From the NCBI RefSeq assembly GCF_023278565.1, contig NC_064680.1, positions 1,054,001-1,118,000 on the forward strand: a stretch of DNA of 64,000 nt, in the 5' to 3' direction. Under the pieces are notes generated by a model, which had not been told where the DNA came from, searched no databases, and was given only the letters and a program-made list of their open reading frames with translations. This DNA is from Colletotrichum lupini. Lineage: Eukaryota > Ascomycota > Sordariomycetes > Glomerellales > Glomerellaceae. Positions within the stretch are counted from its first letter, which is position 1, and each line of letters opens with the position of its first letter. Shown one piece after another: positions 12,828 to 24,044 of the stretch. Both the position numbers and the translations under genes were made by a program.

Positions 12828-13214
12828 ATGATTAACTACCTTACCGCCCTGTTTTCCACCTCCCCAAAACCGACTTATCCTCGTTATGACAATTTCAGCT
12901 ACTCTCAGCCATCCACTCGACAAAGTACTGGCTTTTCATCATCGACAACTTCATCATCGGCATACAATCACAATTATGAGAAACAAGAAATATCCGGGCG
13001 ATTTATCAACAAGCGGAAGCTCCAGAAACTCTTAAAGGATCGATTTGGCAACGACTACCAATTGCATGTATGTGCCACAGGACAGCCTACGGCGATCTTG
13101 CTTTCGCTGAAGAATACTAATCGTTGACGCCTGCTACGACAGATGAGGTCAAACAATTATCGTGTATACGCAAGAAGACCACTGAGCGAGGAAGAGATTT
13201 TAAGCTGTTGCTGA
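12828..13214 (+). CDS. A2: small protein with the array's shared C-terminal domain
   Basis: A 103-residue protein. Exon 1 is 12828-13067, the intron 13068-13142 starts gtatgt, contains a good branch sequence (actaatc) and ends acag, and exon 2 is 13143-13214. The N-terminal half is rich in Ser, Thr, Tyr and Pro, hence probably disordered. The C-terminal part (RKLQKLLKDRFG before the intron, YRVYARRPLSEEE after it) follows the A1 and A3 pattern: a K-x-L-Q-K helix, a short strand, a phase-0 intron, then R-x-L-[TS]. A2 is clearly more diverged than A1 and A3 are from each other. It is upstream of and on the same strand as the gasdermin-like gene. An upstream in-frame Met near 12735 is possible but adds hydrophobic leader-like residues. 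Function unknown. Confidence 0.65.
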
Positions 13215-13981
13215 TATAACTTTCTTGAGTTTATAATCTTGCCGTCAAATAGTTAGGAGTTCTTTTACATGTAACAACGCGATTTTCCCGAAGGCCGTCT
13301 TCCTGTTCGCGATATTTCTTGTTTTCCAACTTTTTGCATTGATCAGTTGAAAGGAAAGTAAGGTAGATGTACGGTGTATGTTTCTAGCAACTCACGTTAT
13401 TCTCAATCACGGACAGTGTTATCCCTTGTGGTCCCTCAAAGATGGCCAGGTTGAGCGATTTGTGTGGAAGTAATGATTCAAAGCTACGTATTATGTTACT
13501 CGATGTAGATGAAGGTACGTAGACTTGGCAACTGCGAACTAGTAAGGTACCTATCCCTGATAAATTTGTGCAATGCAGCACCTTCGCAGCCTAGCAATCC
13601 AAAAGGAAATGCCAGTGGCTTGGAGAAATGCCGTCAAGTAACGTCTCAACCCGGCTCCTTCGTAACCTAGCCTGTCAAATCGCAATGGTTTCTGCTTGCA
13701 TGTATGCAGTCTGACGTGTGACTCAATATTACAAGGAGCCTTTACCAGCGTAACGAATAGCACTTGTCCTTCTGAAAAGTGCATAAATCATCTTGTCGAG
13801 GCATGCCTCACTCGATATGTGAATTCCACTTCTCTCATACCATTGCCCTTTCTGTCGGGTGCCCTTCTTCATTGCCCTCTACTATCAGGGCGATTAATTA
13901 TCGATCTTGTCCTTTAGCAAAAGAATTGATGAGAAAAGCCTTTTCTCGTACACCAAGCCACAGTTGAGCATAAACTTGAAA
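13215..13981. other. Spacer upstream of the gasdermin-like gene
   Basis: Between A2 and the gasdermin-like gene on the same strand; it should contain the promoter of the latter. Only short frames are seen. No repeat was recognised. Confidence 0.5.
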
Positions 13982-14887
13982 ATGATCAAGTACTGGTTCG
14001 TCTTGGACCAAACTCATTATGAGGCGCCCGTTTATGTGGATGAGACGTACAGGGAAGCTTGCGGCACTCTTCTTTTGGGACACATCATTCCTGGTATCAA
14101 GAGCCTGGATCAAGTCATCAACAGAGACGAGCTGCCTGGCTTTCCTCGAACCTTTCGGGTCCAACGATCGACACAGAGCAACGTCTCTTGGTCTCGCAGC
14201 ACACAGTTAGATGGCAGTGCCGGCGCGAGCGCAGGTGCTCCAGCTCTTGCCGGGGTAGGGATAAGTATCCAAGCCGGGGTGAAAGTAGGGTCGACTACGG
14301 GAGGCAGTGATTCATGGGAGTTCGATCAGTTGGAGACACAGGCCATTGCGCCTACGACAAACTATATTCAGGATTGCATCAGGGCTCCTCAAGTTGCTGC
14401 ATATGTCAAGCAGCGCAAGACACTGGGCAGCTGGAAGCTTTACATGATTACCGGAATCAAAATTGGAAAAGGCGCAAAACTTGAACACAGAGACTGCCAG
14501 GGAAAATCCGGGGGTTCAAACCCGGGCATGTGAGTTTCAAGCGGACCACACTTCTGTTAGTGAGCCTTACTGACAATTTCAAGCGACATCGCTGATGCCT
14601 TCAATGTGGGAATCGAGGGCCAGTATTCTCGGCTAACCGAGACATCAGTGACAGCTCAATATGACGATGCCTTCATTTGGGCTGTCAGGCTACTTGAGAT
14701 CTCAGGTAGTTGGTTTCATTCAAGTATTGGGCTTGAAGCTGTCACTACGGGAACCACACTTGGTCTAGACAAAACCCAGGCCACTGCCGAAGCAACTGCC
14801 CTTGCCGCCGGGCTGGATAATTATTGTGTAATAAGCTCTGATCATCCAGGGGATGATGAGGAAATCTTGCTTCTCGCTGTCGACTGA
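13982..14887 (+). CDS. Gasdermin-like pore-forming cell-death protein (HET-Q1/RCD-1 type)
   Basis: A 283-residue protein from two exons (13982-14529, 14584-14887) joined in phase 2. The length suits fungal gasdermins, which consist of little more than the pore-forming domain plus a short C-terminal segment. Seen in the sequence: LYMITGIKIGKGAKLE, a glycine/serine turn, GIEGQYSR, then DDAFIWAVRLLEI. The order and spacing match the strand pattern of the gasdermin N-terminal domain (in human GSDMD an LYVVTE strand, later G-GQG and FRVAQLVI). The C-terminal 70 residues end in an acidic helix-like tail (DDEEILLLAVD), a possible autoinhibitory segment. The neighbour is a convergent subtilase gene with only 127 bases between stops. 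Fungal gasdermins are typically encoded beside the protease that activates them (HET-Q1 with HET-Q2 in Podospora). A start at 13907 would add 25 residues. The family call is from pattern recognition, without a profile search. Confidence 0.72.
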
Positions 14888-15014
14888 TTGCAAACACACT
14901 GTCATTGGTAATCATGGCATGTTGATGCCAGACGCATCTAATGTCGTTCACGTTAGAAGAGAGGCTACAGAACTGTATAAATTTTCGCACACTCATAGAT
15001 TAGGCCAAATCTCG

Positions 15015-17687
15015 TCAGTAACGCCAAATCTCATCAGCCAAGTCAAGCGTCTCGATCAATTTGTCGCGCACCGTGATTCTTATCTTATCCCTTGTACTTT
15101 CGTCGAAGCCAAACCCTTCCTTCAAGGGAAGCTGTCGTTGTAGGTTCCCTGGCAACAACTTCCACGGGACGATACACCGATAACACCCATCGGGTTCTGA
15201 AATCATACCAAGTACTTGGGTCAAATGACTCCTGTACTTCAAAACATCCGCAATTTGCTCCCTTTTGCCTTCGGGGTCTCTAACTTGCTTTGAGAAGTTC
15301 AGCAAGAGAGATACTAAGCCGCAGGCAAGCGCAGTCGAGTAAGACGTGCCGGACACCGTTCTGGGTTGTCTTGTGTTATCGGAAAGCTCCACATTCTCGC
15401 CTAGTATGGCAAAGTTGTTCTCATGGCGGCTTGTTGGATTGAGATCATGAGAGTTCTTGATGTTGCCATTCGTTGAAAAAGTACAAAATATGTCCCCACC
15501 CCAAGCGGCTGGGTACGTGATTTGTGCAATGTTTCCGGGATTAGAAGCTGCAGCAAACACATGGATGCCCTTGTTAATAGCATCTTGCAAGGCTTTCCGA
15601 AGATCGGGGACTCTTGTCGTGAACCCAAAGGCCATACAAATGACCTCCGCCTTCTGCTCAACTGCCCAGTTCACTGCCTTGATACATGGCAACGTGAGCT
15701 TTAATCTCGGAAGATTGTGCTTTGATTCAAACTCACATCGACTACTGCCTTTGCAGTACCACCGGTTTCGTTGTTTTTTTCCCAGACTCGAGCCACAAGA
15801 ACATCAGTGGAGTCACACATTCGGTAAATTAGCTTCACAATGTTCGAGCCATGCCCCGTAATATCTGTCATCTGCACTTGCTCGTTCGAGCCATGTCCCG
15901 TAATATCTCTCATCTGTACTTGCTCAGTTCTAGTGAAGTCGCGATATGAGTGGGCTTGAATTCCGAAATGCTTTGCCTCTTCCTGAGTAATACCGGTATC
16001 CAGTACTGCTACTCGAGTCTGGGTAGACTGTTTACGAGAACCTAAAATGGAATAAACGTCATTCATCTTTCTAAACCAGAGTGGAGATGAGTTCTCTCCA
16101 TGACTATGAGCTTTTAGTTAGAAATGAATGCGAAAATAGAGGTTTAGTCGCGTCTTTACCTTCCAGAAACACTGCCGTGGAAGTTTTCTAAACTCAAGGG
16201 GGTCGTCTCATTGACCACGCCTTCGCTGCGGCTTGGTCCCTGTGATGTCGCTCTGGTGAGAAAGTTCAAGTTCCATTCTCGGCATTCTGGTGAGTCGGAT
16301 ATTTCGTATTGTTGCCAGTTTCTCTCCAATAGCGAGATAACTTTGTGATAGATCCACTCATTGGTCGTCATCTCCGCCATTTCCTCAGAATCAGCCGCTG
16401 CCAAACATGATCTTACGGCTTGTTTCACAGATCCGCAAAGGCTGTATTCATAATCACGACTTCTGACCCAACTTTCTAGACAACTGCGTTTTACAGAGAC
16501 TGGCTGAGGACCTCTCGACAGTCTCTTTCCAGTTGAAATTTCCATGAGAATTTGGGCGAATGACAGCATTAGTGTTTCAACAGTGCCTGTCTTGGATGTC
16601 TTGTCTGGAGAGGACGTTTCCTTTTCGTTCTCTAGTCGAATGGACAGATATGGTCTCTCTACATCTATAGTCGGGGGATTTGAGCCATCCGGTGCTCCGG
16701 GGCTCCAAGACAGAAAGATGTTGTCGAGGCTCCACTCATTTCGGACCCACGCGTCCGGTGAAAGATGAACTAAAGCTAGTGCGAGATTCAGGGAGAGTGC
16801 TGCCTTTTCTGCAGGAAGTATGCCGTTGTCCATGGGGAGCTGGTCACGGCTGCCGAACCAACCTTGGTCAAGAAGGTTACCGAGACATTGTGTTGGGGTG
16901 TGAGGCGTCCGATTCGACTTCTTCTCAGTCACAAGAACGACGTGTCTCCTATCGCGAGCTTGCTGGATATTGATATACAGAGGCTTTTTGGACTCTTCAC
17001 AGAGACTTAGAAGCCTGCAGAGGTAATCTTGGTGTGCAGAGGCTTCTACATCGGTATCCTGTCTTCAACCACAGAGGCGTTAGCACCCTTTCAAGGTTTA
17101 CATGTGTTCACGTACATGACTGTGTCGTAAGAAGCTTCATTCCATCCTGAATTCAGTTCCGAGTTGGATGAGAGGAAAAGAGAGAATCGACCGGCTGCAT
17201 CTGTGTTCTTCATACAGAAACCGTTCAAATGAAGACGCGCTATGTGGTTCCCACAACAGCGTGACAGACGCACGAGAACTTCAAATAGATTACTTGAAGG
17301 CTCGGTTAGAAATGTCCTGCGCTCAGATGGTGTTGTCGTCTCGAAAGGAATGTCGCCTCCCATTGTTGTTTGACAAATTACTGAACACCTGCTGAAGTCA
17401 ATCTCGTTCGAACGATCTTGTTGGCCCAAATTCACTGCTAATATCTCCCATTCCTCCAAAGCTTGGCGGTTATCGAATGAACCGGAACCACGTGGATTTT
17501 CTGATTCTTCCGGAAGATAGTCCCACAGCTGTAATATCTTGATATCGGCCACTAATAGCTCGGCATCGTTCCGGAAGTCTAGACGTTGTGGAGACTGATC
17601 AGTCTCGGGCACATCTGCAACTATCTTTTCGACACGTTCTTTGATTCGCCCTAGCAGGCCAGAGACTGGCTTTTCCAACCAGTTCAT
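15015..17687 (-). CDS. Subtilase (peptidase S8) with pseudokinase-like N-terminus, HET-Q2-like partner
   Basis: An 834-residue predicted serine protease from four exons (17687-17112, 17058-16160, 16103-15737, 15677-15015), all junctions in frame. Residues 1 to about 580 resemble the degenerate kinase-like region (DUF7580 type) common in fungal incompatibility-type proteins (for example a WSLDNIFLSW stretch where a kinase has its catalytic loop). The C-terminal S8 domain has the full catalytic set: Asp in VAVLDTGI, His in DITGHGSN, the oxyanion Asn in AASNPGN and Ser in VSGTSYSTALA. There is no signal peptide, so it should act inside the cell. The His motif is present twice in direct tandem. 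The gene converges on the gasdermin-like gene. By analogy with HET-Q1/HET-Q2 I infer that it cleaves that protein near its C-terminus. Confidence 0.8.
15842..15925 (-). repeat. 42-bp tandem duplication over the subtilase His motif
   Basis: Two adjacent 42-base units (15842-15883 and 15884-15925) differ at three positions. They keep the frame and encode EQVQM[RT]DITGHGSN twice, so the protease has two copies of its catalytic HG motif 14 residues apart. Confidence 0.9.
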
Positions 17688-18322
17688 AACATTAGTAGGT
17701 ATCCGACAAGTTGAGGTCGAATGAGGATTGGTCTAGGTGCGTCCTCCAGATCTAAGATACTGCGGAGTTTGATTGTGATAGTAACTGTACTGTCGAGGCC
17801 GAGCAGCGGGTCGCGAGGATGAGGAGAAAGTGTGACGGAGCTCTGTTGTTATCTCCTCCTTCAGCAAATATGGTAAGTATTATCCGTACGATAGGTACTT
17901 TCGAATAAACCTAAATAGAAGGTGTGGGTGGGGCCGCAAACGGGAACGGTTCATGGACATCGGCGCCCCCCCTCGCCTGCTTGGCCATTTCCGTTGGCAT
18001 CCAGTCAAAAGTTCTGATGTCTTGCCGAAGTCACTTCGACCTGCAGGCACCACCCGCCCAGCTGACCGCGCTGCAGGCCTGGTGATATTCACATGTACGT
18101 CCGATGCCACTCTTCATATTGTGACACTCTCAGAATGGAAGGATCAATGTTGGGGCACGTCAATTTGACTCCAGGCCTATTCCCCGAGCCTGATTACGTC
18201 TGACACATCTCCAAGTAAAAATAGTCCCAATCAAACTGCAACTCTGGTTTCTCGGACCAAAGCTTCATATCCACAGCATACTATGCAAACATTTCTCATT
18301 GCGAATTCTTCAGCTCTCCACC
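17688..18322. other. Spacer between divergent subtilase and A3 genes
   Basis: Should contain both promoters. A GC-rich patch lies near 17,920-18,090. No gene was recognised. Confidence 0.5.
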
Positions 18323-20409
18323 ATGGCCGCACCTGCCTTCAATGAGCAAGGTCCTGCGATACATATCGCGGCCCGGGGCTGCGACGATCAGCTCCGCGAT
18401 ATGATACAAACCACCCACCAAGGTAAAACCGCTTTGAAAGAGCTTCAACAAAGGTTTCAGGCCTGGGCAAACAATTCGGGGGTCTTCGCAGAGCAACAAA
18501 TCTGCCTCGACGCTCGATTGAGCGACCACAAGCCGCCGCGATTGATCATTTTGGAGATGATCAAGCTCATACAGCGCAATCTCGAAACTGGTATTTCATC
18601 CCAAGGGGCTGAACCCTACCCTATCTGTAAGCTCACTTTGACACAGCGCGGAGCAACACTATCACTGTGCAAGAGAGCAGACTCGAGACAAAGTTGGGGG
18701 ACAGGTTTCCAGGAACCACTGTCCAATTGAGTGATACCGAGGAACCTGGCCTTGATTTAGATATGAGGTACCTGAACGTCGCCTTCAAGGGGGTATTAGG
18801 CGCTCTTGAAAGGCTCAATCGCATAGCCGCGTTGATCTCAAAATCTTCCAAATTAAGTCGGCCAGCTAGATTGGAAGAATTCATCCGAAGAAATCCACAA
18901 GACTCAGAAACTGAGATAGTCATCAAAGGCATGGTCTCCGGCAAGTTCCCGGACATTCCTGGCTTGCTGAAGACACAACTTATAAGATCCATGATCTATC
19001 GAAGAAAACGACTGGAATACGAATGCGGCAGACGAGAAAGGTTATACAACACACGTGCTGAAGAAGAAAATGCGAGCGCCTGGCATGATGATGGTAAGGC
19101 ATCAACGTATCATCAGTCGGCCTTCAATGAGGGCTATGACGCAATACAATTAGAGCGGACCACCTCAGTCAGCACGACGACAGCAATAGGAACGGAGATC
19201 CAATACCCTCGGCAACCAAAGGCTGAAGCTTCTGAAGACATCACAAGGAAATGTCAGTTCTGTCGCAAGCAATTCCCAACGGAGCAAGTGACTAGAACTC
19301 GGTGGTGGAGGTCAGTACAACTCTTTTCGTCACATGTCCTCACACCACTATGCAGCCCAACCAGAAAGCAACATGGGAATTGATTGAATTAATCATGCTC
19401 CGCGAGTACTTAGGCGTCACGTGGATGAAGACGTAGAGCCGTTTGTTTGCATTTCGGAGAAGTGTGCATATCCCCCTCAAACGTTTGCGAAGTTGACCGC
19501 ATGGCGAACACACATGGAAACCGAACATGGTCTTGACTGGATGCATCACGCTCACCGCCCGCAAGACTCGGAACACGAGCAAAAAGCAGTATGCTTTATG
19601 TGTAAGCAAGTCATATCAGAACAGGAACCGCAGCGAGGGCAATCTGCTGGATTGTCTGAGCCTGTCAACACTACACGCACCACTATCATTCCAGAGAGTC
19701 CAACGCCGAATTATCGACGCCGTCAAGTCCAGTTTGCAGATGACAATAAGGAGCCGAGAGTCGCTCCGGAATCTCGATTGAAGGGAATTGAAGTTACAAG
19801 GACCCATTCCAGCCAAACAAACCTAACAAGCCACATTGCAAGGCATCTTCAATCTCTGTGCTACCAGTCAATCAGCATTGGAGTTGATGATGAAAATACA
19901 GAAGATGGAGATATAGAAGATGAAGGTACAGAAGATGAAGGTACAGAAGATGAAGGTTCAAAAGATGAAGGTACAAAGGTTAGCGACAACACAGAAGGGG
20001 GCGTTGCCGAAGGGGAGAATGAGAGATCCTCGTCCGATGGTATCGATCGTTCCAGCGGTCAAGGTGGGAAGGAAGAAGATGTTTCAGTAGAATCCCAGAA
20101 AAGGGACTTACACACTAACACAAGTTCCCCATCGAAATCAGGCCAGAGGAACGAGTTTCGAGCAACTGACGTAATTTTTCATCGGTACGGCAACGTCCGA
20201 GTCTTGCAAAAGATTCTACTAGCCTTTGGCATTCCAAAGACCGATATCAACATAAGGGTATGATGGCAGCGAGAAATAGATGCTAATACGAGAAACTCCG
20301 TTAACGAAATATACATTGGTAGGCTACAATGGAAATGGGTTTCGAACTACAGCTTCCTCGGCGACTGACATTGGTTCGTCAAGCCTTCTACTCGCCCCAA
20401 ACTGCTTAA
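18323..20409 (+). CDS. A3: AcuF-type C2H2 zinc-finger protein ending in the shared domain
   Basis: A 620-residue protein from four exons (18323-18590, 18647-19310, 19414-20257, 20323-20409), all in frame. Residues 1 to about 250 resemble the helical N-terminus of fungal proteins with an AcuF-like C2H2 zinc finger. The zinc-finger part has CQFCRKQF, then CISEKC and HMETEH, then W; a further H..H pair follows at SHIARH. A disordered acidic tract with tandem DEGTE repeats follows (19,900-19,980), then the last about 60 residues match A1, including the phase-0 intron position (DINIR before, ATMEMGF after). It converges on kinase K2, repeating the A1/K1 layout. No DNA-binding role is proven; the finger could bind protein. 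The start at 18323 sits in a good context (accATGG). Confidence 0.75.
19900..19980 (+). repeat. Short acidic tandem repeat inside A3
   Basis: Units near gaagatgaaggtaca recur four to five times and encode DEGTE/DEGSK repeats. In frame and part of the coding exon; such tracts often vary in copy number between strains. Confidence 0.75.
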
Positions 20410-20705
20410 GTCTTTGCTAAACCAAGTGTGTTAGGAAGAAAAAGAAAATATTATGACCGAATTCGATCTTGAAGCAGCGAAACTCTTTTGGAGCGTACAG
20501 CAGGGAATGCGTATTTAGGATGATTGAGAAGGTGCGAGGCAAATTACAGCATCGGTGTTTTTTTCTTAATTCTACAAATTTCTGAAGACTCATTCGTGCG
20601 TAAGAGACAACCTGAGCATTTAGGACAAGAAATTCAAGACCTTTCAAAGTCGAATGGCCATGACTCTTAGAAACACAAGTCCAATACTTGGCTCTGATTA
20701 TGAAT

Positions 20706-22513
20706 CTACTGTTCCGTGACTCTCCATCGTGCCAATAGGTCGCGGGCCTCAGCCGATGTAGCTCGGTTGCCGCTATCTGCGACAAGCATATTCGATTCCA
20801 TGAATTCAAGCAGAGCAGCAAGGAATTGTGTGCACATAGAGTCATTTAGAAGAGACTCTATTTTCTATGATTGAAGGCAGAGAGTCAGCACATTGTCTGA
20901 TATTAATCACGGCCTGGTCAAATTGGGGGTTGCGTTCGAGCCTCACTTACTATCGTGACTGATTCTTTGAGCACCGGGACCATCTTCGCGCCTTCGAACG
21001 TGGTACTCGTAGTCTTCATCCTATCTGAAATGTCCTTTACTCTACGCATGGAGAAGAAAGTATCTTCTAGAACGGGAGGGAATTCATCGTCGTCGTATGC
21101 GTCGTGTACTTGCTTGAGGCGCTCGGCTTGAAAGTCATCGATCCCAACTGATCCGTTCAGAGCCCAGATAGCGAACTCAAGATAGAGGCAACCCAAGCAC
21201 CATACGTCCCAGGAAGTACCTATCATTGAGTGGGGAAACGCTTCTTCGGGTGGCCGATAAGTCTTGATTTGGACGACGCTGTTCCGCCGCACGTAGCCAT
21301 CAACGACTGGCAAGGCCAAGCCGAAGTCGATTATCTTTAGGATGCATAATGGTCTTCCGCCAATAAAATCAGCAAAACAGACAACATTCTCGGGCTTGAT
21401 GTCTTGATGTAGCTGAGGCTGAAGAGCAAACCCTCCCAACTCGGAGCGATGGCCATGAATGGTGGCAATGGCATCAGCCAGGTTATAGCATTGGTCTGCC
21501 ATCCAGTCCATGGAGTACCGCGGCGCAAAAGAGCTTATGCCTTCTTGGGCACCAACGAGGGAGTACTCGTCCCAGAATTGTCGCAGGTTTCCACCCTGTG
21601 CCCAAGGAAGCACAATGTAGAAGGCGTCTCTATGTTCGAAGGCTGTGAGAAACGCGACAACGTTTGGATGTGTCACCTTCTGATTCGATGCGATTTCGCT
21701 CCTAAATCTTTCTGCAGCGAATTTCAAATTTCGACCCTTTTCGAAGGCTTTCAGCGCAAAACTGTCTCCTGGCATTCCCTAGCTTACTTAGGTTAGAATG
21801 TGAAAAGGATGAACAACGCGTAGGCGGTCGTCAAGAGTGCTTACTAGCGCATGGTGATCTTGGTGAATCTTGATTCTCCGTACAAAGGTTCGTTGGCGTC
21901 TATTCCACTTTTCCCGGACCTCTAATTCTGTCCATGGTAGGCTTACATCGTTTGGAAGTCGTTGGTGATATTCGTGTCCTGACGGAAACATTTTTGTAAA
22001 GTACGGTGATCTCATGGGCCACTGTTCCTGAAATACAAGATCTTTCTCTTCCAAATGGAGAGGTCGGAGAATTTCCTGTATCGCTGAATGATGCGCTGTG
22101 CGCGCATCTGCCGCATTGATCGGCCACAAGCTATCGCAAAGAGAGGGCGAGGCTCGCCAACAACTAATGATCAAGTCTTCTCGGGCCATGGACAGAAAAG
22201 CCGAGAACATGATTCTTAGACCAGTACAGCATGATTCTCCGCACTCGCAGGCCTCCTTTTTCGGACTTATGAAGGTGGCGATTTTGTCAACAAGAGGCTC
22301 GGTATAAACACCAGGATCAAGGAGTATTTGCAGAAACTCTTTGACCCTCTCGCGGCTCAACACAGTGAATAATTGACCTCGAGGAATGAACCATCGACTG
22401 TAATCTTGGAGATCCCTTTGCGAAGTTAGGTGAAGTGATTGCTGGATTACATCGCGCGCTGCTTCAACAAGATTGGGGGAATGGGCCTGGAAGAGAAAGT
22501 CGCATTTTAGCAT
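20706..22513 (-). CDS. K2: protein kinase paralogous to K1
   Basis: A 551-residue predicted protein kinase from three exons (22513-21845, 21778-20951, 20864-20706), all in frame. The N-terminal domain (residues 1-223) has CECGESCCTGLRI and MRSPYF at the same places as K1. Kinase landmarks are SFALK, HQDIKPENVV, IIDFGLAL and YRPPEEA, so it looks catalytically intact. The C-terminal exon encodes MLVADSGNRATSAEARDLL, matching the K1 tail residue for residue in spacing. It converges on A3, whose last coding base is 296 bases away. K2 and K1 share their intron positions, and their partner genes A3 and A1 share the C-terminal domain, so the duplication probably involved the gene pair. Substrates are unknown. 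Confidence 0.82.
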
Positions 22514-23839
22514 TTGATTTAGTCGTAACGGTTGAAAAAAATACTTTCATGCCAGTGGAAGAATAAGTTCGAAGGTAGCTACTAGGAAATTCAACTAACC
22601 ATCGTAACCACTCGTTCACTTGCTCTGATTGAAACAAATGTGCTTGAGCAAAAGAAGCCCTGCTCAAAATAGTTTGCTACCTACGAGAACTGAATAGGAA
22701 TTCGGAGCGCAACCGTCGCTCGTGAGCTGTAATCCATGGCACAGGGTTCCGCGGGCGAGCTCCGTGGCCCAGTGCACCGGACTTCGCCCAGGACGACATG
22801 TGCATTGCCGGTCTTGATCAACTCGTAACGCCAAGTGCGCCTCTCAATACCCCGCGATTGTCGTGGCCACCCACTATTGGCACTCCAGTATCAGTCAATA
22901 TTATGCCGACTTGTGCATTATCACAGGATGAGATATGCTTGGTTATTGGCTTTTAAATGTGTGAGTACTAGGTAGATGGGTATGCAGTAAGCTGCCTGCC
23001 TCCAACGGGATTTGCACAAAACAATCTGCAGTCATGGTTGCATGCATATCAGAGGAGATGTAGCAGCTACTTCAGCTATACCAAACAAGATTTTGCCACT
23101 TTTTGTGAGAATGACTTATGCAGGCTGCATACTACCTCCATGTTGATTTTGGAGATTTGTCCAAGCCAGTCGAGAAAAGAGGAAGTGAAAAGAAACTGAG
23201 CACGTGTCTAAGCACTCGTAGTCAATCCCTTTGAACATTTGCCCCAAGCATCTGATATGTATCTCTGTCATCAGATTTATGCGTGCATGGGTCCAAAAAC
23301 CTTTTATCGTCTCACTCATTCTCTGTCTTAATATCTAAATTTACTAATAAGACTCTGCTCTGCTACAATATCTTGAGTTCCAAAAACTGGGAGCAGTGAT
23401 AAATGATTCTAGCCAAGCTGAGCCATCTAATTCCGAATGAAGATTACTCAATAGATAGAAATTTGGCGTTATTTGTATTTTTGCCACTATAATGCCAAGT
23501 TGGTATCACTTGATCTCATGACCTCGCACTACGAATGCTGCATCGGCAAGTAAATTCAGAACGTAGTCAGGATTCAAGAATGACTTGCGACGTTGACATA
23601 ATGAACTGCGTAAAACCGGACGAACACAGAGTTCACATAGACTTCGCCCTCGCCAGGCTCAGTGGTAACCATCGTGCTACAACTCTATCTTAGGGCTTTT
23701 CCAGTCTGGAATCGGGCTGATTACGTCGATGTTCTTGTATTATCCCGACAGACTATGCCCAGAACGAGCTTCCACTGGTTTTTGTGGACATAGTAACAAT
23801 TAGAATACAGTCGTGAATGGAACCGAGTCAGGATGTGAG
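22514..23839. other. Intergenic spacer before the first copia-type element
   Basis: 1.3 kb of ordinary composition up to the LTR. A 67-codon minus-strand frame at 23116-23319 has no family resemblance. I see no gene. Confidence 0.5.
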
Positions 23840-24044
23840 TGTTAGTATCCCTATTACAAGGTAGTTAGTTCGAACCGTAGTTAATAAAGAGATTAATTAA
23901 ACTATATAAATATTTATATAATAAGTATAAAAAGGAGGTTCTAACTATAGGTTAAGCTAGCTACGATAATTATAAATAGGGCCCCTAATTAGCCCCTACG
24001 TAGTTAGTTATATACCGTAGTTAAATTAAACTTCTAATCTAATA
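23840..24044 (-). repeat. LTR, left end of copy 1
   Basis: 205 bases starting tgttagta and ending (RIP-altered) aata where the right copy has gaca. It is a direct repeat of 31057-31261 with transition differences. Confidence 0.85.

Noticed and set aside
13907..13981. Upstream Met as the start of the gasdermin-like protein
   Set aside because: Possible, but the added 25 residues are polar and unlike the family start; the Met at 13982 begins the hydrophobic first strand.
23116..23319. 67-codon minus-strand frame in the spacer after K2
   Set aside because: Short, with no motif, partner exon or recognisable product.
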